Below, piece after piece: positions 8,304 through 16,512 of a stretch of 34,479 nucleotides of DNA. The stretch comes from an uncultured Lachnospiraceae bacterium (GTDB taxonomy: Bacteria; Bacillota; Clostridia; Lachnospirales; Lachnospiraceae): NCBI GenBank assembly GCA_902792005.1, contig CADAXW010000011.1:1-34479 (forward strand), read 5' to 3'. A program made the position numbers and the translations under genes. Position 1 is the first letter of the stretch. Each line of letters starts with the position of its first letter. Under the pieces are notes generated by a model, which was given only the letters and a program-made list of their open reading frames with translations, did not search any database and was not told where the DNA came from.

Positions 8304-9733
8304 TCAATTTAAGCAGAACCGGAACCCGGATGCCTGTGCAGGCTCCGGAGGTACGGACCGATAATTTTCAGGAGGTTGCAGAAGGTTTTACAGAGGAGAT
8401 GGCAGTCCGGGAGGCACTTCGATGCCTTCAGTGCCGTGAGCATCCCTGTATGACAGAGGGATGTCCTGTCAGCAATCATATTCCTGAGTTCATTAAGAAG
8501 ATCACGGAAGGTGAATATGAGGAGGCTTATCAGATCCTTCTGCAGACGACGGTGCTTCCTGCAGTCTGCGGACGTGTCTGCCCCAAATATCTTCAGTGTG
8601 AAGGAAACTGTGTAAGAGGCGGAAAGGGCCGCCCCGTAGCCATTGGTGCTCTGGAGCGGTTTGTGGCTGACCTGCACCGGAAGAGAGTGCAGGCAGGAGA
8701 AATCGAAGAGATTCCGGGAAGTGTTGCAGCCGTATCGTCCGCTTCAGAGGAGCAGGCAGCAGCCGGTTCGAAGAAGGTGGCCGTCATCGGCTCCGGTCCC
8801 GCAGGTCTTGCCTGTGCAAAGGATCTGGCTTCGGCCGGTTATGCAGTAACCATATTTGACCGTGAGCAGGTGCCGGGTGGCGTTCTTGCTTACGGCATCC
8901 CGTCCTTCCGGCTTCCGGATGAGGTGCTTGCCTTTGAGATCGACAGCCTTAAGGCGGCAGGCGTTACATTTGAAGGAGGAAAGGAACTGGGGAAGGATAT
9001 CTCCATCGATTCCCTCATGAAGGAGCAGGGCTTCTCAGCCGTATTCCTTGGAAATGGAACCGGACGACCCATGGGCCTTGGGATTCCGGGAAGCGATCTG
9101 GAGGGCGTTTGTTCGGCAGCGGACTTTCTTGACCGACTGAATGCAGCCGGCGGAGATGAGGCTGCGCTGAAGCAGGTGCTTCCGGGTGAAGGAACCGTTC
9201 TTATCATCGGCGGCGGAAATGTGGCCATGGATGCCTGCCGTTCTGCGGTGCGCTGTCCGGGCGTTGAGAAGGTTGCTGTGGTTTACCGCCGTTCCGTAAA
9301 GGAGATGCCGGCGGATCCTGCAGAGGTTGCAGAAGCAACGGAAGAAGGAATAGAGTTTATCTATCTTACCGCACCTCTGGAGGTGCTGGGAGAAGGCGGA
9401 CGGGTTACGGGACTGAAGTGTCAGAAGATGGAGCTTTCGGATCCGGATGAATCCGGACGGAGAAAACCGATCCCTGTTGAGGGTTCCGAATTCGTGATCC
9501 CTGCGAGCGTGGTGGTCGAGGCCATCGGCAGCAGAAGCGAGAATGACGGACTGGACGGTGTGGAGCTGAGCCAAGATAAGGGACTGGTGGTTGTTGATCC
9601 CGAGACCCTTTCCACAAGCCGTGCAGGCGTTTATGCCGGCGGAGATACGGTGACCGGACCGAAGACCGTCATTGCGGCCATGGGTGCCGGACGGAAGGCG
9701 GCCGGAGAGATCGATAAATATCTGCGTGGATAG
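8300..9733 (+). CDS. GltD/NfnB-like NAD(P)H oxidoreductase flavoprotein
   Basis: A 477-residue protein of the glutamate synthase small subunit/NfnB group. The N-terminal domain holds eight Cys for two [4Fe-4S] clusters (C42, C45, C50, C55; C90, C94, C100, C104). An FAD Rossmann motif (GSGPAG, about 164-169), a second nucleotide-binding motif for NAD(P)H (GGGNVAMD, about 304-311) and the closing GGD...AMGAGRKAA FAD motif follow. The residues between the cluster domain and FAD motif (about 135-157) form an Ala/Ser/Glu-rich linker. Neither the large glutamate synthase subunit nor NfnA is adjacent; instead it is coupled to nifJ by an ATGA overlap. It probably moves electrons between the ferredoxin pool and NAD(P)H (inference). 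Confidence 0.88.
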   Translation: MINLSRTGTRMPVQAPEVRTDNFQEVAEGFTEEMAVREALRCLQCREHPCMTEGCPVSNHIPEFIKKITEGEYEEAYQILLQTTVLPAVCGRVCPKYLQCEGNCVRGGKGRPVAIGALERFVADLHRKRVQAGEIEEIPGSVAAVSSASEEQAAAGSKKVAVIGSGPAGLACAKDLASAGYAVTIFDREQVPGGVLAYGIPSFRLPDEVLAFEIDSLKAAGVTFEGGKELGKDISIDSLMKEQGFSAVFLGNGTGRPMGLGIPGSDLEGVCSAADFLDRLNAAGGDEAALKQVLPGEGTVLIIGGGNVAMDACRSAVRCPGVEKVAVVYRRSVKEMPADPAEVAEATEEGIEFIYLTAPLEVLGEGGRVTGLKCQKMELSDPDESGRRKPIPVEGSEFVIPASVVVEAIGSRSENDGLDGVELSQDKGLVVVDPETLSTSRAGVYAGGDTVTGPKTVIAAMGAGRKAAGEIDKYLRG

Positions 9734-9752
9734 ACGGGTTTTCCGGCATTAA

Positions 9753-9782
9753 TGATATCGGTGATATCGATGATATCGATGA
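9753..9782 (+). repeat. Short tandem repeat, 9-bp unit
   Basis: Three near-identical copies of TGATATCG(A/G) in a row just after the GltD-like gene, followed by a partial copy. Each unit contains the self-complementary GATATC. Function unknown. Confidence 0.75.
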
Positions 9783-9798
9783 AGCAGATGAGATTTGG

Positions 9799-9835
9799 GC
9801 TGTCGTGAATTTAATGTCACGGCAGCTCATTTTTT
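9799..9835 (+). terminator. Rho-independent terminator of the redox operon
   Basis: GCTGTCGTGA (9799-9808) pairs with TCACGGCAGC (9817-9826), a 10-bp stem with one G-T pair and an 8-base loop, followed by a T tract at 9830-9835. Confidence 0.85.
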
Positions 9836-9836
9836 C

Positions 9837-9845
9837 TGCTATAAT
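9837..9845 (+). promoter_or_regulatory. Extended -10 promoter of the ABC-F gene
   Basis: TGCTATAAT directly after the T tract of the preceding terminator, 35 bases before the ABC-F start. No clear -35; the position where it would be lies inside the terminator stem. Confidence 0.55.
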
Positions 9846-9880
9846 GAATACTCTGATGAAAGAAAAAAGGAGTTACCGAA

Positions 9881-11440
9881 ATGAGTATATTAAATGTAGA
9901 GCATCTGACCCACGGTTTTGGCGACCGGGCCATTTTTGATGATGTATCCTTCCGACTGCTGAAGGGGGAGCATATCGGACTGGTGGGCGCCAACGGTGAG
10001 GGAAAGTCCACATTTATGAATATCATCACCGGCACCCTGATGCCGGATGAGGGAAAGATCGAGTGGTCAAAGGGCGTTAAGGCCGGTTATCTGGACCAGC
10101 ATGCGGTGCTGGAGAAGGGGATGACCATCCGTGATGTGCTGGCCAGTGCCTATGCCCCCTTGTTCGAAATGGAACAGCGGATGAATGAGATCTGCGAAAA
10201 AATGGGTGAGGCAGACGAGGAGACCCTGAATAACCTGATGGAGGAAATGGGAACCATTCAGGAACTGCTCACCAACCATGATTTCTATATGATCGATGCA
10301 AAGGTGGAAGAGGTTGCACGGGCACTGGGACTTCTGGAACTGGGACTGGAACGGGATGTGACTGAGCTTTCCGGCGGACAGAGGACCAAGATCCTGCTGG
10401 GGAAGCTGCTTCTGGAGAAGCCGGATATCCTGCTTTTGGACGAGCCCACCAACTATCTGGATGTGGAGCATATCACCTGGCTCACCCGGTATCTGCAGGA
10501 GTATGAAAATGCATTTATCCTGATCTCCCATGATATCCCGTTTCTCAATTCCGTGGTGAACATCATTTATCATATGGACGGAAATACCCATAAGCTGGAG
10601 CGTTATGTGGGAGACTATGATAAGTTCCAGGAGGTTTATGCGGTGAAGAAGGCTCAGGCGGAGGCGGCCTACAATCGTCAGCAGCAGGAGATCGCTGAGC
10701 TAAAGGATTTCGTGGCCCGGAACAAGGCCCGCGTCGCTACCCGGAATATGGCCATGTCCCGTCAGAAGAAGCTGGACAATATGGAGATCATTGAAAAGGT
10801 ATATGACAAGCCGAAGCCGGAGTTCCACTTCAAGGAAGCCCGGACCTCGGGGAAGATGCTTTTCGAGACCCATGATCTGGTGATCGGCTACGAGGAGCCG
10901 CTGTCCAGGCCCCTGAACTTCCGGATGGAGCGGGGAGACAGGATCGTCCTCACAGGGGCAAACGGCATCGGAAAGACTACCTTGCTCCGCAGTCTGCTGG
11001 GAGAGATCAAGGCAATCTCGGGCAAGGTGAATCAGGGAGACTATCTGGAGATCGGATACTTCGAACAGGAAATGTCTCCGGATATCAATACAACGTGTCT
11101 TCAGGAGATATGGAACGAGTTCCCGGGCTTTACCCAGTACGAGGTACGCTCGGCGCTTGCAAAATGTGGTCTCACAACAAAGCATATCGAGAGCAAGTGC
11201 AAGGTGCTTTCCGGCGGAGAGCAGGCAAAGGTCAGACTTTGTAAGCTAATGAACCGGGAATCGAATCTTCTGGTCCTGGACGAGCCCACGAACCACTTGG
11301 ATGTGGATGCCAAGGAGGAGCTGCAGAGGGCACTGAAGGAATATAAGGGAAGCATCCTTATGGTATGCCATGAGCCGGAGTTCTACGAGGGACTGGGCGC
11401 TACGGTCTGGGACTGCTCGGAGTGGACCACGAAGCTGTGA
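9881..11440 (+). CDS. ABC-F family ATPase (ribosome-associated)
   Basis: A 519-residue protein with two ABC ATPase domains and no membrane segment, the layout of ABC-F proteins that act on the ribosomal E site. Domain 1 has Walker A GANGEGKST (about 36-44), signature LSGGQRTK and Walker B LLLDEPTNYLD; domain 2 has GANGIGKTT (about 358), LSGGEQAK and LVLDEPTNHLD. The interdomain linker (about 245-315) is long, charged and helical. It most resembles the YbiT/YkpA type, not a recognisable antibiotic-resistance type, although that cannot be excluded from sequence reading alone. AAAGGAG lies 8 bases before the start. It is monocistronic: terminator upstream, own promoter downstream of it. Confidence 0.92.
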   Translation: MSILNVEHLTHGFGDRAIFDDVSFRLLKGEHIGLVGANGEGKSTFMNIITGTLMPDEGKIEWSKGVKAGYLDQHAVLEKGMTIRDVLASAYAPLFEMEQRMNEICEKMGEADEETLNNLMEEMGTIQELLTNHDFYMIDAKVEEVARALGLLELGLERDVTELSGGQRTKILLGKLLLEKPDILLLDEPTNYLDVEHITWLTRYLQEYENAFILISHDIPFLNSVVNIIYHMDGNTHKLERYVGDYDKFQEVYAVKKAQAEAAYNRQQQEIAELKDFVARNKARVATRNMAMSRQKKLDNMEIIEKVYDKPKPEFHFKEARTSGKMLFETHDLVIGYEEPLSRPLNFRMERGDRIVLTGANGIGKTTLLRSLLGEIKAISGKVNQGDYLEIGYFEQEMSPDINTTCLQEIWNEFPGFTQYEVRSALAKCGLTTKHIESKCKVLSGGEQAKVRLCKLMNRESNLLVLDEPTNHLDVDAKEELQRALKEYKGSILMVCHEPEFYEGLGATVWDCSEWTTKL

Positions 11441-11477
11441 TCGTTTTGTTTGCGAAAGAACGAGAATGACTTTGATT

Positions 11478-11542
11478 GATAGATGATCAAGATAGATAAT
11501 CAAGATAGATAATTAAGATAGATAATAAAGATTGATATAATA
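11478..11542 (+). repeat. 13-bp tandem repeat upstream of the polyamine operon
   Basis: Four consecutive copies of GATAGATRATNAA (starts 11478, 11491, 11504, 11517) and a fifth diverged copy from 11530. The array is AT-rich and ends in the promoter region of the decarboxylase gene, so copy number could affect spacing or curvature at the promoter (inference). Confidence 0.85.
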
Positions 11543-11560
11543 TCCGATTTGGAATACTAT
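11532..11560 (+). promoter_or_regulatory. Candidate promoter of the polyamine operon
   Basis: TTGATA (11532-11537) and TACTAT (11555-11560) with a 17-base spacer. An alternative is TATAAT at 11536-11541 with TTAAGA at 11513-11518, also 17 bases apart, which would place the -35 within the 13-bp repeats. Confidence 0.5.
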
Positions 11561-11586
11561 AGTATCATGTGGGAGACTTGCGCTCC

Positions 11587-11603
11587 GCCTGGATCACCCA
11601 GGC
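11587..11603 (+). other. Hairpin in the leader of the polyamine operon
   Basis: GCCTGG (11587-11592) pairs with CCAGGC (11598-11603) across a 5-base loop. No T tract follows, so it is not a terminator. It lies about 30 bases before the start codon, followed by two copies of AATCAGT. It may be part of a regulatory leader. Confidence 0.4.
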
Positions 11604-11633
11604 AATCAGTATCAATCAGTTGAGGGATAATGA

Positions 11634-13082
11634 ATGAATATAAATATGCAGAAGGAAGCGCCGTTATATGACGCGCTGCAAAGATTCCGGAGACAGAGGG
11701 TGGTACCCTTTGATGTCCCGGGTCATAAGAGAGGACGGGGGAATCCGCAGCTGGTGGATTTCCTCGGCTCCAGTTGTGTGGAAATCGATGTTAACTCCAT
11801 GAAGCCTCTGGATAACCTGTGTCATCCGGTTTCGGTGATCAAGGAAGCAGAGGCTCTGGCTGCGGATGCATTTGGTGCAGCCCATGCCTTCTTTATGGTG
11901 GGAGGTACCACCAGTGCGGTTCAGGGCATGGTCCTTACCGCCTGCAAGCATGGAGACAAGATCATCATGCCCAGAAATGTACATAAGAGTGCCATCAACG
12001 CTCTTGTTCTCTGTGGAGCGGTTCCGGTATATATCGATCCGCGGGTGGATACCAAGCTGGGAATCCCCCTTGGTATGGAGCTTGCAGATGTGGAAAAGGC
12101 TGTGGCGGAGAATCCGGACGCGAAGGCGATCCTGATCAACAATCCTTCTTATTACGGGATCTGCTCCAATCTGAAGGCCATTGTTGATCTGGCACATAAA
12201 AACGGAATGCTGGCCCTGGTGGATGAGGCCCATGGAACACACCTTTATTTCGGAGAAGGACTGCCGCTGAACGGTATGGCGGCGGGAGCGGACATGAGTG
12301 CCATCAGCATGCATAAGTCCGGAGGCTCTCTCACCCAAAGCTCCATGCTTCTCGCAGGAGAGGGCGTGAATGAAGGCTATGTCAGCAACATCATCAATCT
12401 GACTCAGACCACCAGTGCATCGTACCTGCTGCTGGGAAGCCTGGACATCAGCCGGAGGAATCTCGCGCTGCATGGCAAAGAAAGCTTTGCCAAGGTCAGT
12501 GAGATGGCAGCCTATGCCCGGGAGGAGATCAACTGGATCGACGGCTACTATGCCTATGGCGAGGAAATGATCAACGGCGGCAGTGTTTATGATTTCGATG
12601 CTACCAAGCTGGTGGTAAATACAAGAGGCATCGGTCTTACCGGCATCGAGGTCTATGATCTTCTTCGGGAAGAGTATGATATCCAGATGGAATTCGGTGA
12701 CCTGTCAAATGTGCTGGCCTATATCTCCATCGGTGACCGGCTGCAGGATATCGAGCGGCTGGCGGGAGCGCTGGATGATATCGCCCGTCTGTACTCCAAG
12801 CCGGAAGGGGACTTCTTCTCGGCAGAGTATGTGACGCCCATTGTGAAGGCTACTCCGCAGGAAGCCTTTTATGCAGAGAAGGTGAAGCTCCCTCTGGAGG
12901 AAACGGTAGGACGGATCTGCGCGGAGTCGGTAATGTGCTATCCCCCGGGAATCCCCATCCTGGCACCGGGCGAGATGATCACCGAAGACATCCTGAGTTA
13001 TATCAATATCGCAAAGGAAAAGGGCTGCTCCATGCAGGGACCCGAAAGTGAAGATATCTCGGAGCTTTGCGTGCTGAAGTAG
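11634..13082 (+). CDS. PLP-dependent Orn/Lys/Arg decarboxylase, probably arginine decarboxylase
   Basis: A 482-residue fold-type I decarboxylase, the short bacterial form without the receiver-like N-terminal wing domain (as in Bacillus SpeA/YaaO). It has FDVPGHKRGRG (about 26-36), the aromatic-stacking segment around GGTTSAVQG (90-98), VDEAHGTH (197-203) and the PLP Schiff-base Lys228 in SMHKSGGSLTQSS, then the small C-terminal domain. Sequence alone cannot fix the substrate, but agmatine deiminase and N-carbamoylputrescine amidase in the same operon make arginine to agmatine the likely reaction. The start at 11634 has GAGGGA 6 bases upstream. First gene of a six-gene polyamine operon. Confidence 0.92.
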   Translation: MNINMQKEAPLYDALQRFRRQRVVPFDVPGHKRGRGNPQLVDFLGSSCVEIDVNSMKPLDNLCHPVSVIKEAEALAADAFGAAHAFFMVGGTTSAVQGMVLTACKHGDKIIMPRNVHKSAINALVLCGAVPVYIDPRVDTKLGIPLGMELADVEKAVAENPDAKAILINNPSYYGICSNLKAIVDLAHKNGMLALVDEAHGTHLYFGEGLPLNGMAAGADMSAISMHKSGGSLTQSSMLLAGEGVNEGYVSNIINLTQTTSASYLLLGSLDISRRNLALHGKESFAKVSEMAAYAREEINWIDGYYAYGEEMINGGSVYDFDATKLVVNTRGIGLTGIEVYDLLREEYDIQMEFGDLSNVLAYISIGDRLQDIERLAGALDDIARLYSKPEGDFFSAEYVTPIVKATPQEAFYAEKVKLPLEETVGRICAESVMCYPPGIPILAPGEMITEDILSYINIAKEKGCSMQGPESEDISELCVLK

Positions 13083-13113
13083 AGTAAAAACATAGAAAAC
13101 AGAGGAAACAGAT

Positions 13114-13980
13114 ATGGCAAAAAAGAGCATGGAATGCTGGTTCGAGGAAATGCATACCAACAATGTGAAGATGTCCATCCGCGTGAATCAGCATCTGTAC
13201 AGCGGAGAAAGTGAATTCCGCAGGATCGATGTTTTTGACTCGCCGGAATTCGGGAAGTTCCTTACCTCCAACGGAAATGTGATCTTCTCGGAGCAGGAGG
13301 AGTTTACTTATGATGAGATGATCGTTCACGTTCCCATGGCCGTTCACCCGGATGTGAAACGGGTACTGGTGATCGGAGGCGGTGACGGCGGCGTGGCCAG
13401 AGAGCTGTCCCATTATAAGGAGATCGAGGTCATCGATATCGCCGAGCCGGACAAGATGTTCGTGGATGTCTGCAGGAAATATTTTCCGGACAATGCCATC
13501 GGACTCGAGGATGTGCGAGTGCGCATTTACTATGAGGACGGACTTCGGTTCCTCCGGAGATGCAAGGATAAATATGATCTGATCATCAACGATGCCACGG
13601 ATCCCCTGGGACATGAGGCGGGTCTTTTTACCAAGGAGTTCTACGGGAACTGTAACAAGGCGCTTCATGATGACGGGATCATGGTATATCAGCACGGAAG
13701 TCCATTCTTTGATGAGGATGAGGACAACTGCCGTGCCATGCACCGGAAGGCCTTTCGGTCCTTCCCCATCAATCGAGTGTATCAGGCGCATATCCCCACC
13801 TGTCCTGCAGGCTACTGGCTCTTCGGATTTGCGTCGAAGAAGTACCATCCCCTGAAGGACTTTGATCCGGAGCGGTGGGAGAAACGCGGGATCGAAACCT
13901 GGTACTATACCACACATCTCCACAGAGGCGCCTTCATGCTGCCGAAATATGTGGAGGATATCCTGACGGAGGAAGAGTAA
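13114..13980 (+). CDS. speE: SpeE-like polyamine aminopropyltransferase
   Basis: A 288-residue member of the spermidine synthase family, which transfers aminopropyl from decarboxylated SAM to putrescine. It has GGGDGG (88-93), the ribose-binding Glu111, EDG (141-143) and the catalytic DATDP (Asp160, Asp163), followed by LFTKEFY. The entry strand usually read as DGVVQ is NGNVI here, so the typical Asp and Gln are Asn53 and Ile57; Tyr66 of the next segment is kept. The substrate pocket may thus differ. No SAM decarboxylase gene is in the window. The gene lies 31 bases after the decarboxylase and 17 before the dehydrogenase; GAGGAA precedes the start. Confidence 0.88.
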   Translation: MAKKSMECWFEEMHTNNVKMSIRVNQHLYSGESEFRRIDVFDSPEFGKFLTSNGNVIFSEQEEFTYDEMIVHVPMAVHPDVKRVLVIGGGDGGVARELSHYKEIEVIDIAEPDKMFVDVCRKYFPDNAIGLEDVRVRIYYEDGLRFLRRCKDKYDLIINDATDPLGHEAGLFTKEFYGNCNKALHDDGIMVYQHGSPFFDEDEDNCRAMHRKAFRSFPINRVYQAHIPTCPAGYWLFGFASKKYHPLKDFDPERWEKRGIETWYYTTHLHRGAFMLPKYVEDILTEEE

Positions 13981-13997
13981 AAGAGGAGGAGAAAAAG

Positions 13998-15260
13998 ATG
14001 AGCAGATTACTTGTGATCGGTTGCGGCGGCGTGGCACAGGTTGCCATTCAGAAATGCTGTCAGAACAGCGAGACATTTACGGAGTTGATGATCGCCAGCC
14101 GGACAGAATCAAAATGTATCGCCTTAAAGGAGAAGCTGGAGAAGGCAGGAACACCGGTGAAGCTTTCCACGGCAACGGTGAATGCGGACAGTGTGGAGGA
14201 TCTGGTGAAGCTGATCAGCAGCTATAAACCGGATGCGGTTCTGAATGTGGCACTTCCGTATCAGGATCTGACCATCATGGACGCATGTCTGGAATGCCAT
14301 GTGGATTATATCGATACAGCCAACTACGAGCCGGAGGATACGGATGATCCGGTATGGCGCACCCTTTACGAGAAGCGTGTGATGGAGAAGGGCTTCAGCG
14401 CGTACTTTGATTACAGCTGGCAGTGGGATTATATGGAGCAGTTCCGGGAGGCAGGACTTACCGCCCTTCTGGGAACCGGTTTTGATCCCGGTGTTACATC
14501 TGTCTTTACCGCGTATGCTGCAAAGCATTATTTCGACGAGATCGACACCATCGATATCCTGGACTGCAACGGCGGCGATCATGGATATCCCTTTGCTACG
14601 AATTTCAATCCCGAGATCAATCTCCGGGAGGTTTCCGCCAACGGGAGCTACTGGGAGGACGGAAGATGGGTGGAAACGAAGCCTATGGAGATCAAGCGGG
14701 TTTACAATTTTCCGGAGGTGGGAGAGAAGGATATGTATCTCCTGCATCATGAGGAGATCGAGGCTTTGGGCCGCAACTTCCCGGGCGTGAAGCGCATCCG
14801 GTTCTTCATGACCTTTGGCCAGAGCTATCTTACGCATATGAAGTGCCTCGAAAATGTAGGCATGCTTTCCACCAGTCCCGTTCAGTTTGAGGGACGTGAG
14901 ATCGTTCCCATCCAGTTCCTTAAGGCGCTGCTTCCGGATCCGGCAAGTCTGGGACCGAGAACTGTAGGAAAGACAAATATCGGCTGTATCTTTACCGGCC
15001 GGAAGGACGGAAAAGAACGGAAGATCTATATCTACAATGTATGTGATCACCAGGAATGCTACAAGGAGCTGGGAAGCCAGGCCATCAGCTATACCACAGG
15101 AGTTCCGGCCATGATCGGAACGGCTCTGGTGCTGAAGGGGATCTGGAAGAAGCCGGGTGTATTCACTACAGATGAGTTTGATCCGGATCCGTACATGGAT
15201 ATGCTGAACCAGTACGGCCTGCCGTGGGTTGTGGATGAGAATCCGGTGCTGGTGGACTGA
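13998..15260 (+). CDS. Carboxyspermidine/carboxynorspermidine dehydrogenase (saccharopine dehydrogenase-like)
   Basis: A 420-residue protein with an N-terminal Rossmann domain (VIGCGGVAQVAIQKC, residues 6-20) and the saccharopine-dehydrogenase-type fold. The known family (CASDH, sometimes annotated LYS1/LYS9-like) condenses aspartate semialdehyde with putrescine and reduces the imine with NADPH to carboxyspermidine. The assignment to this reaction rests on the carboxy(nor)spermidine decarboxylase immediately downstream. An open frame extends upstream to 13875 inside speE, but AGGAGG 8 bases before 13998 and the position of the nucleotide-binding motif fix the start. Contains conserved-looking YIDTANYEPED and GTGFDPGVTSVFTAYA segments. 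Confidence 0.92.
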   Translation: MSRLLVIGCGGVAQVAIQKCCQNSETFTELMIASRTESKCIALKEKLEKAGTPVKLSTATVNADSVEDLVKLISSYKPDAVLNVALPYQDLTIMDACLECHVDYIDTANYEPEDTDDPVWRTLYEKRVMEKGFSAYFDYSWQWDYMEQFREAGLTALLGTGFDPGVTSVFTAYAAKHYFDEIDTIDILDCNGGDHGYPFATNFNPEINLREVSANGSYWEDGRWVETKPMEIKRVYNFPEVGEKDMYLLHHEEIEALGRNFPGVKRIRFFMTFGQSYLTHMKCLENVGMLSTSPVQFEGREIVPIQFLKALLPDPASLGPRTVGKTNIGCIFTGRKDGKERKIYIYNVCDHQECYKELGSQAISYTTGVPAMIGTALVLKGIWKKPGVFTTDEFDPDPYMDMLNQYGLPWVVDENPVLVD

Positions 15261-15277
15261 TACGTCGGAGAGAATAC

Positions 15278-16498
15278 ATGAAATACACTGACCTGAAAAC
15301 ACCATCCTATATCGTGGATGAGGAGAAGATCCGAGAAAATCTGGAGATCCTGAAAGGCGTGCAGGACAGCAGCGGCTGTAAGATACTTCTGGCAGAGAAG
15401 GCATTCTCCATGTTCCGGATCTATCCCCTGATCGCGGAGTATCTCTCCGGGACCACAGCCTCCGGGATCTACGAAGCGAAGCTGGCCCATGAGGAGTTTC
15501 ATGTAAATGCGGGGAGTGAAGGAAAACCGGAGACCGAAGTGAATCCGACGAGACCGGAGAACCACGTCTTTGAGCCGGCTTATAAACCGGAGGAAATGCA
15601 GGAGCTTTGCAGGATCTGCACTCATATCTATTTTAATTCCATAGCACAGCTGGAGCTGCATCGCCCCATCTGGGAACCGTATCAGAAGGCGGGAAAACTG
15701 AAGATCGCTCTTCGGATCAATCCGGAGTTTTCCACGCAGGAGGGGCATGAGATCTACGATCCATGTTCGCCGGGTTCCAGGCTGGGGATCCGGAGATCAC
15801 AGCTGCCGGCGCATTTGCCGGAGGGCGTGACCGGACTACATTTTCATACGCTCTGCGAGCAGAAGGAGCAGCCCCTGATCGATACCTTCCGAAGTGTGGA
15901 GGAGAACTTCGGATCATACCTGTCGGAGATCAGCTGGATCAATCTGGGAGGTGGACACCATATCACCGCAGAGGGATATGATGTAGAGCGGCTGAATGGT
16001 TTCCTCAGAGAGGTTCGGGAAAGGTACGGATTTGAAGATATCTATCTGGAACCAGGAGAGGCCGTCGCACTGAATGCGGGGACACTGATCGCTTCGGTGC
16101 TGGACATCGTGGAAACGGAGGATATGCCCACGCTGATCCTGGATGCGTCCGCGGCCTGCCATATGCCGGATGTTCTGGAAATGCCCTATACACCACCGCT
16201 GTTCGGAGCAGTGCCCTGGGCTGACGTTGCCGAAGATGGAGGGCCGGAGAAAGGACTCGTTCCCGTCCGCCTTGCTGCACGGACCTGTCTTGCAGGGGAT
16301 ATCATCGGTATCTATGGAATGCCTGCGGTGCCGAAGGTGGGAGACATCCTGACCTTTGGGGATATGGCCATCTACAGTATGGTGAAGAATAATACGTTTA
16401 ACGGCATGGCTTTGCCGGATATCGTGCTGAAGCAGGGAGAGGAATACGAACTGGTGAAGCGGTTCGGTTATCAGGACTTTAAGGGACGCCTGTCCTGA
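15278..16498 (+). CDS. nspC: Carboxy(nor)spermidine decarboxylase
   Basis: A 406-residue PLP enzyme of the alanine racemase/fold-type III group, slightly longer than typical NspC. Lys41 (LLAEKAFSMF) is at the PLP-lysine position, GLHFHTLCEQ (about 187-196) and NLGGGHH (about 222-228) form the barrel phosphate site, and EPGEAVALNAG (about 258-268) and DASAACHMPDVLE (about 289-301) are typical of the family. It removes the carboxyl group of carboxyspermidine (or carboxynorspermidine) to give the triamine. CGGAGAG precedes the start; it lies 17 bases after the dehydrogenase and 14 bases before agmatine deiminase. Confidence 0.94.
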   Translation: MKYTDLKTPSYIVDEEKIRENLEILKGVQDSSGCKILLAEKAFSMFRIYPLIAEYLSGTTASGIYEAKLAHEEFHVNAGSEGKPETEVNPTRPENHVFEPAYKPEEMQELCRICTHIYFNSIAQLELHRPIWEPYQKAGKLKIALRINPEFSTQEGHEIYDPCSPGSRLGIRRSQLPAHLPEGVTGLHFHTLCEQKEQPLIDTFRSVEENFGSYLSEISWINLGGGHHITAEGYDVERLNGFLREVRERYGFEDIYLEPGEAVALNAGTLIASVLDIVETEDMPTLILDASAACHMPDVLEMPYTPPLFGAVPWADVAEDGGPEKGLVPVRLAARTCLAGDIIGIYGMPAVPKVGDILTFGDMAIYSMVKNNTFNGMALPDIVLKQGEEYELVKRFGYQDFKGRLS

Positions 16499-16512
16499 CG
16501 GAGGATGGTGCG

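Noticed and set aside
11478..11542. CRISPR array
   Set aside because: The units are contiguous 13-mers without spacers.
11587..11603. Possible riboswitch or attenuator in the polyamine leader
   Set aside because: Only one short hairpin, no T tract and no known riboswitch core recognised; kept only as a hairpin feature.
13875..13997. N-terminal extension of the carboxyspermidine dehydrogenase
   Set aside because: It overlaps speE in another frame, and the AGGAGG site and Rossmann motif place the start at 13998.
14124..15404. Long minus-strand open frame (426 residues) opposite the dehydrogenase gene
   Set aside because: Antisense shadow: no ribosome binding site in a plausible place, no family, overlaps conserved genes.
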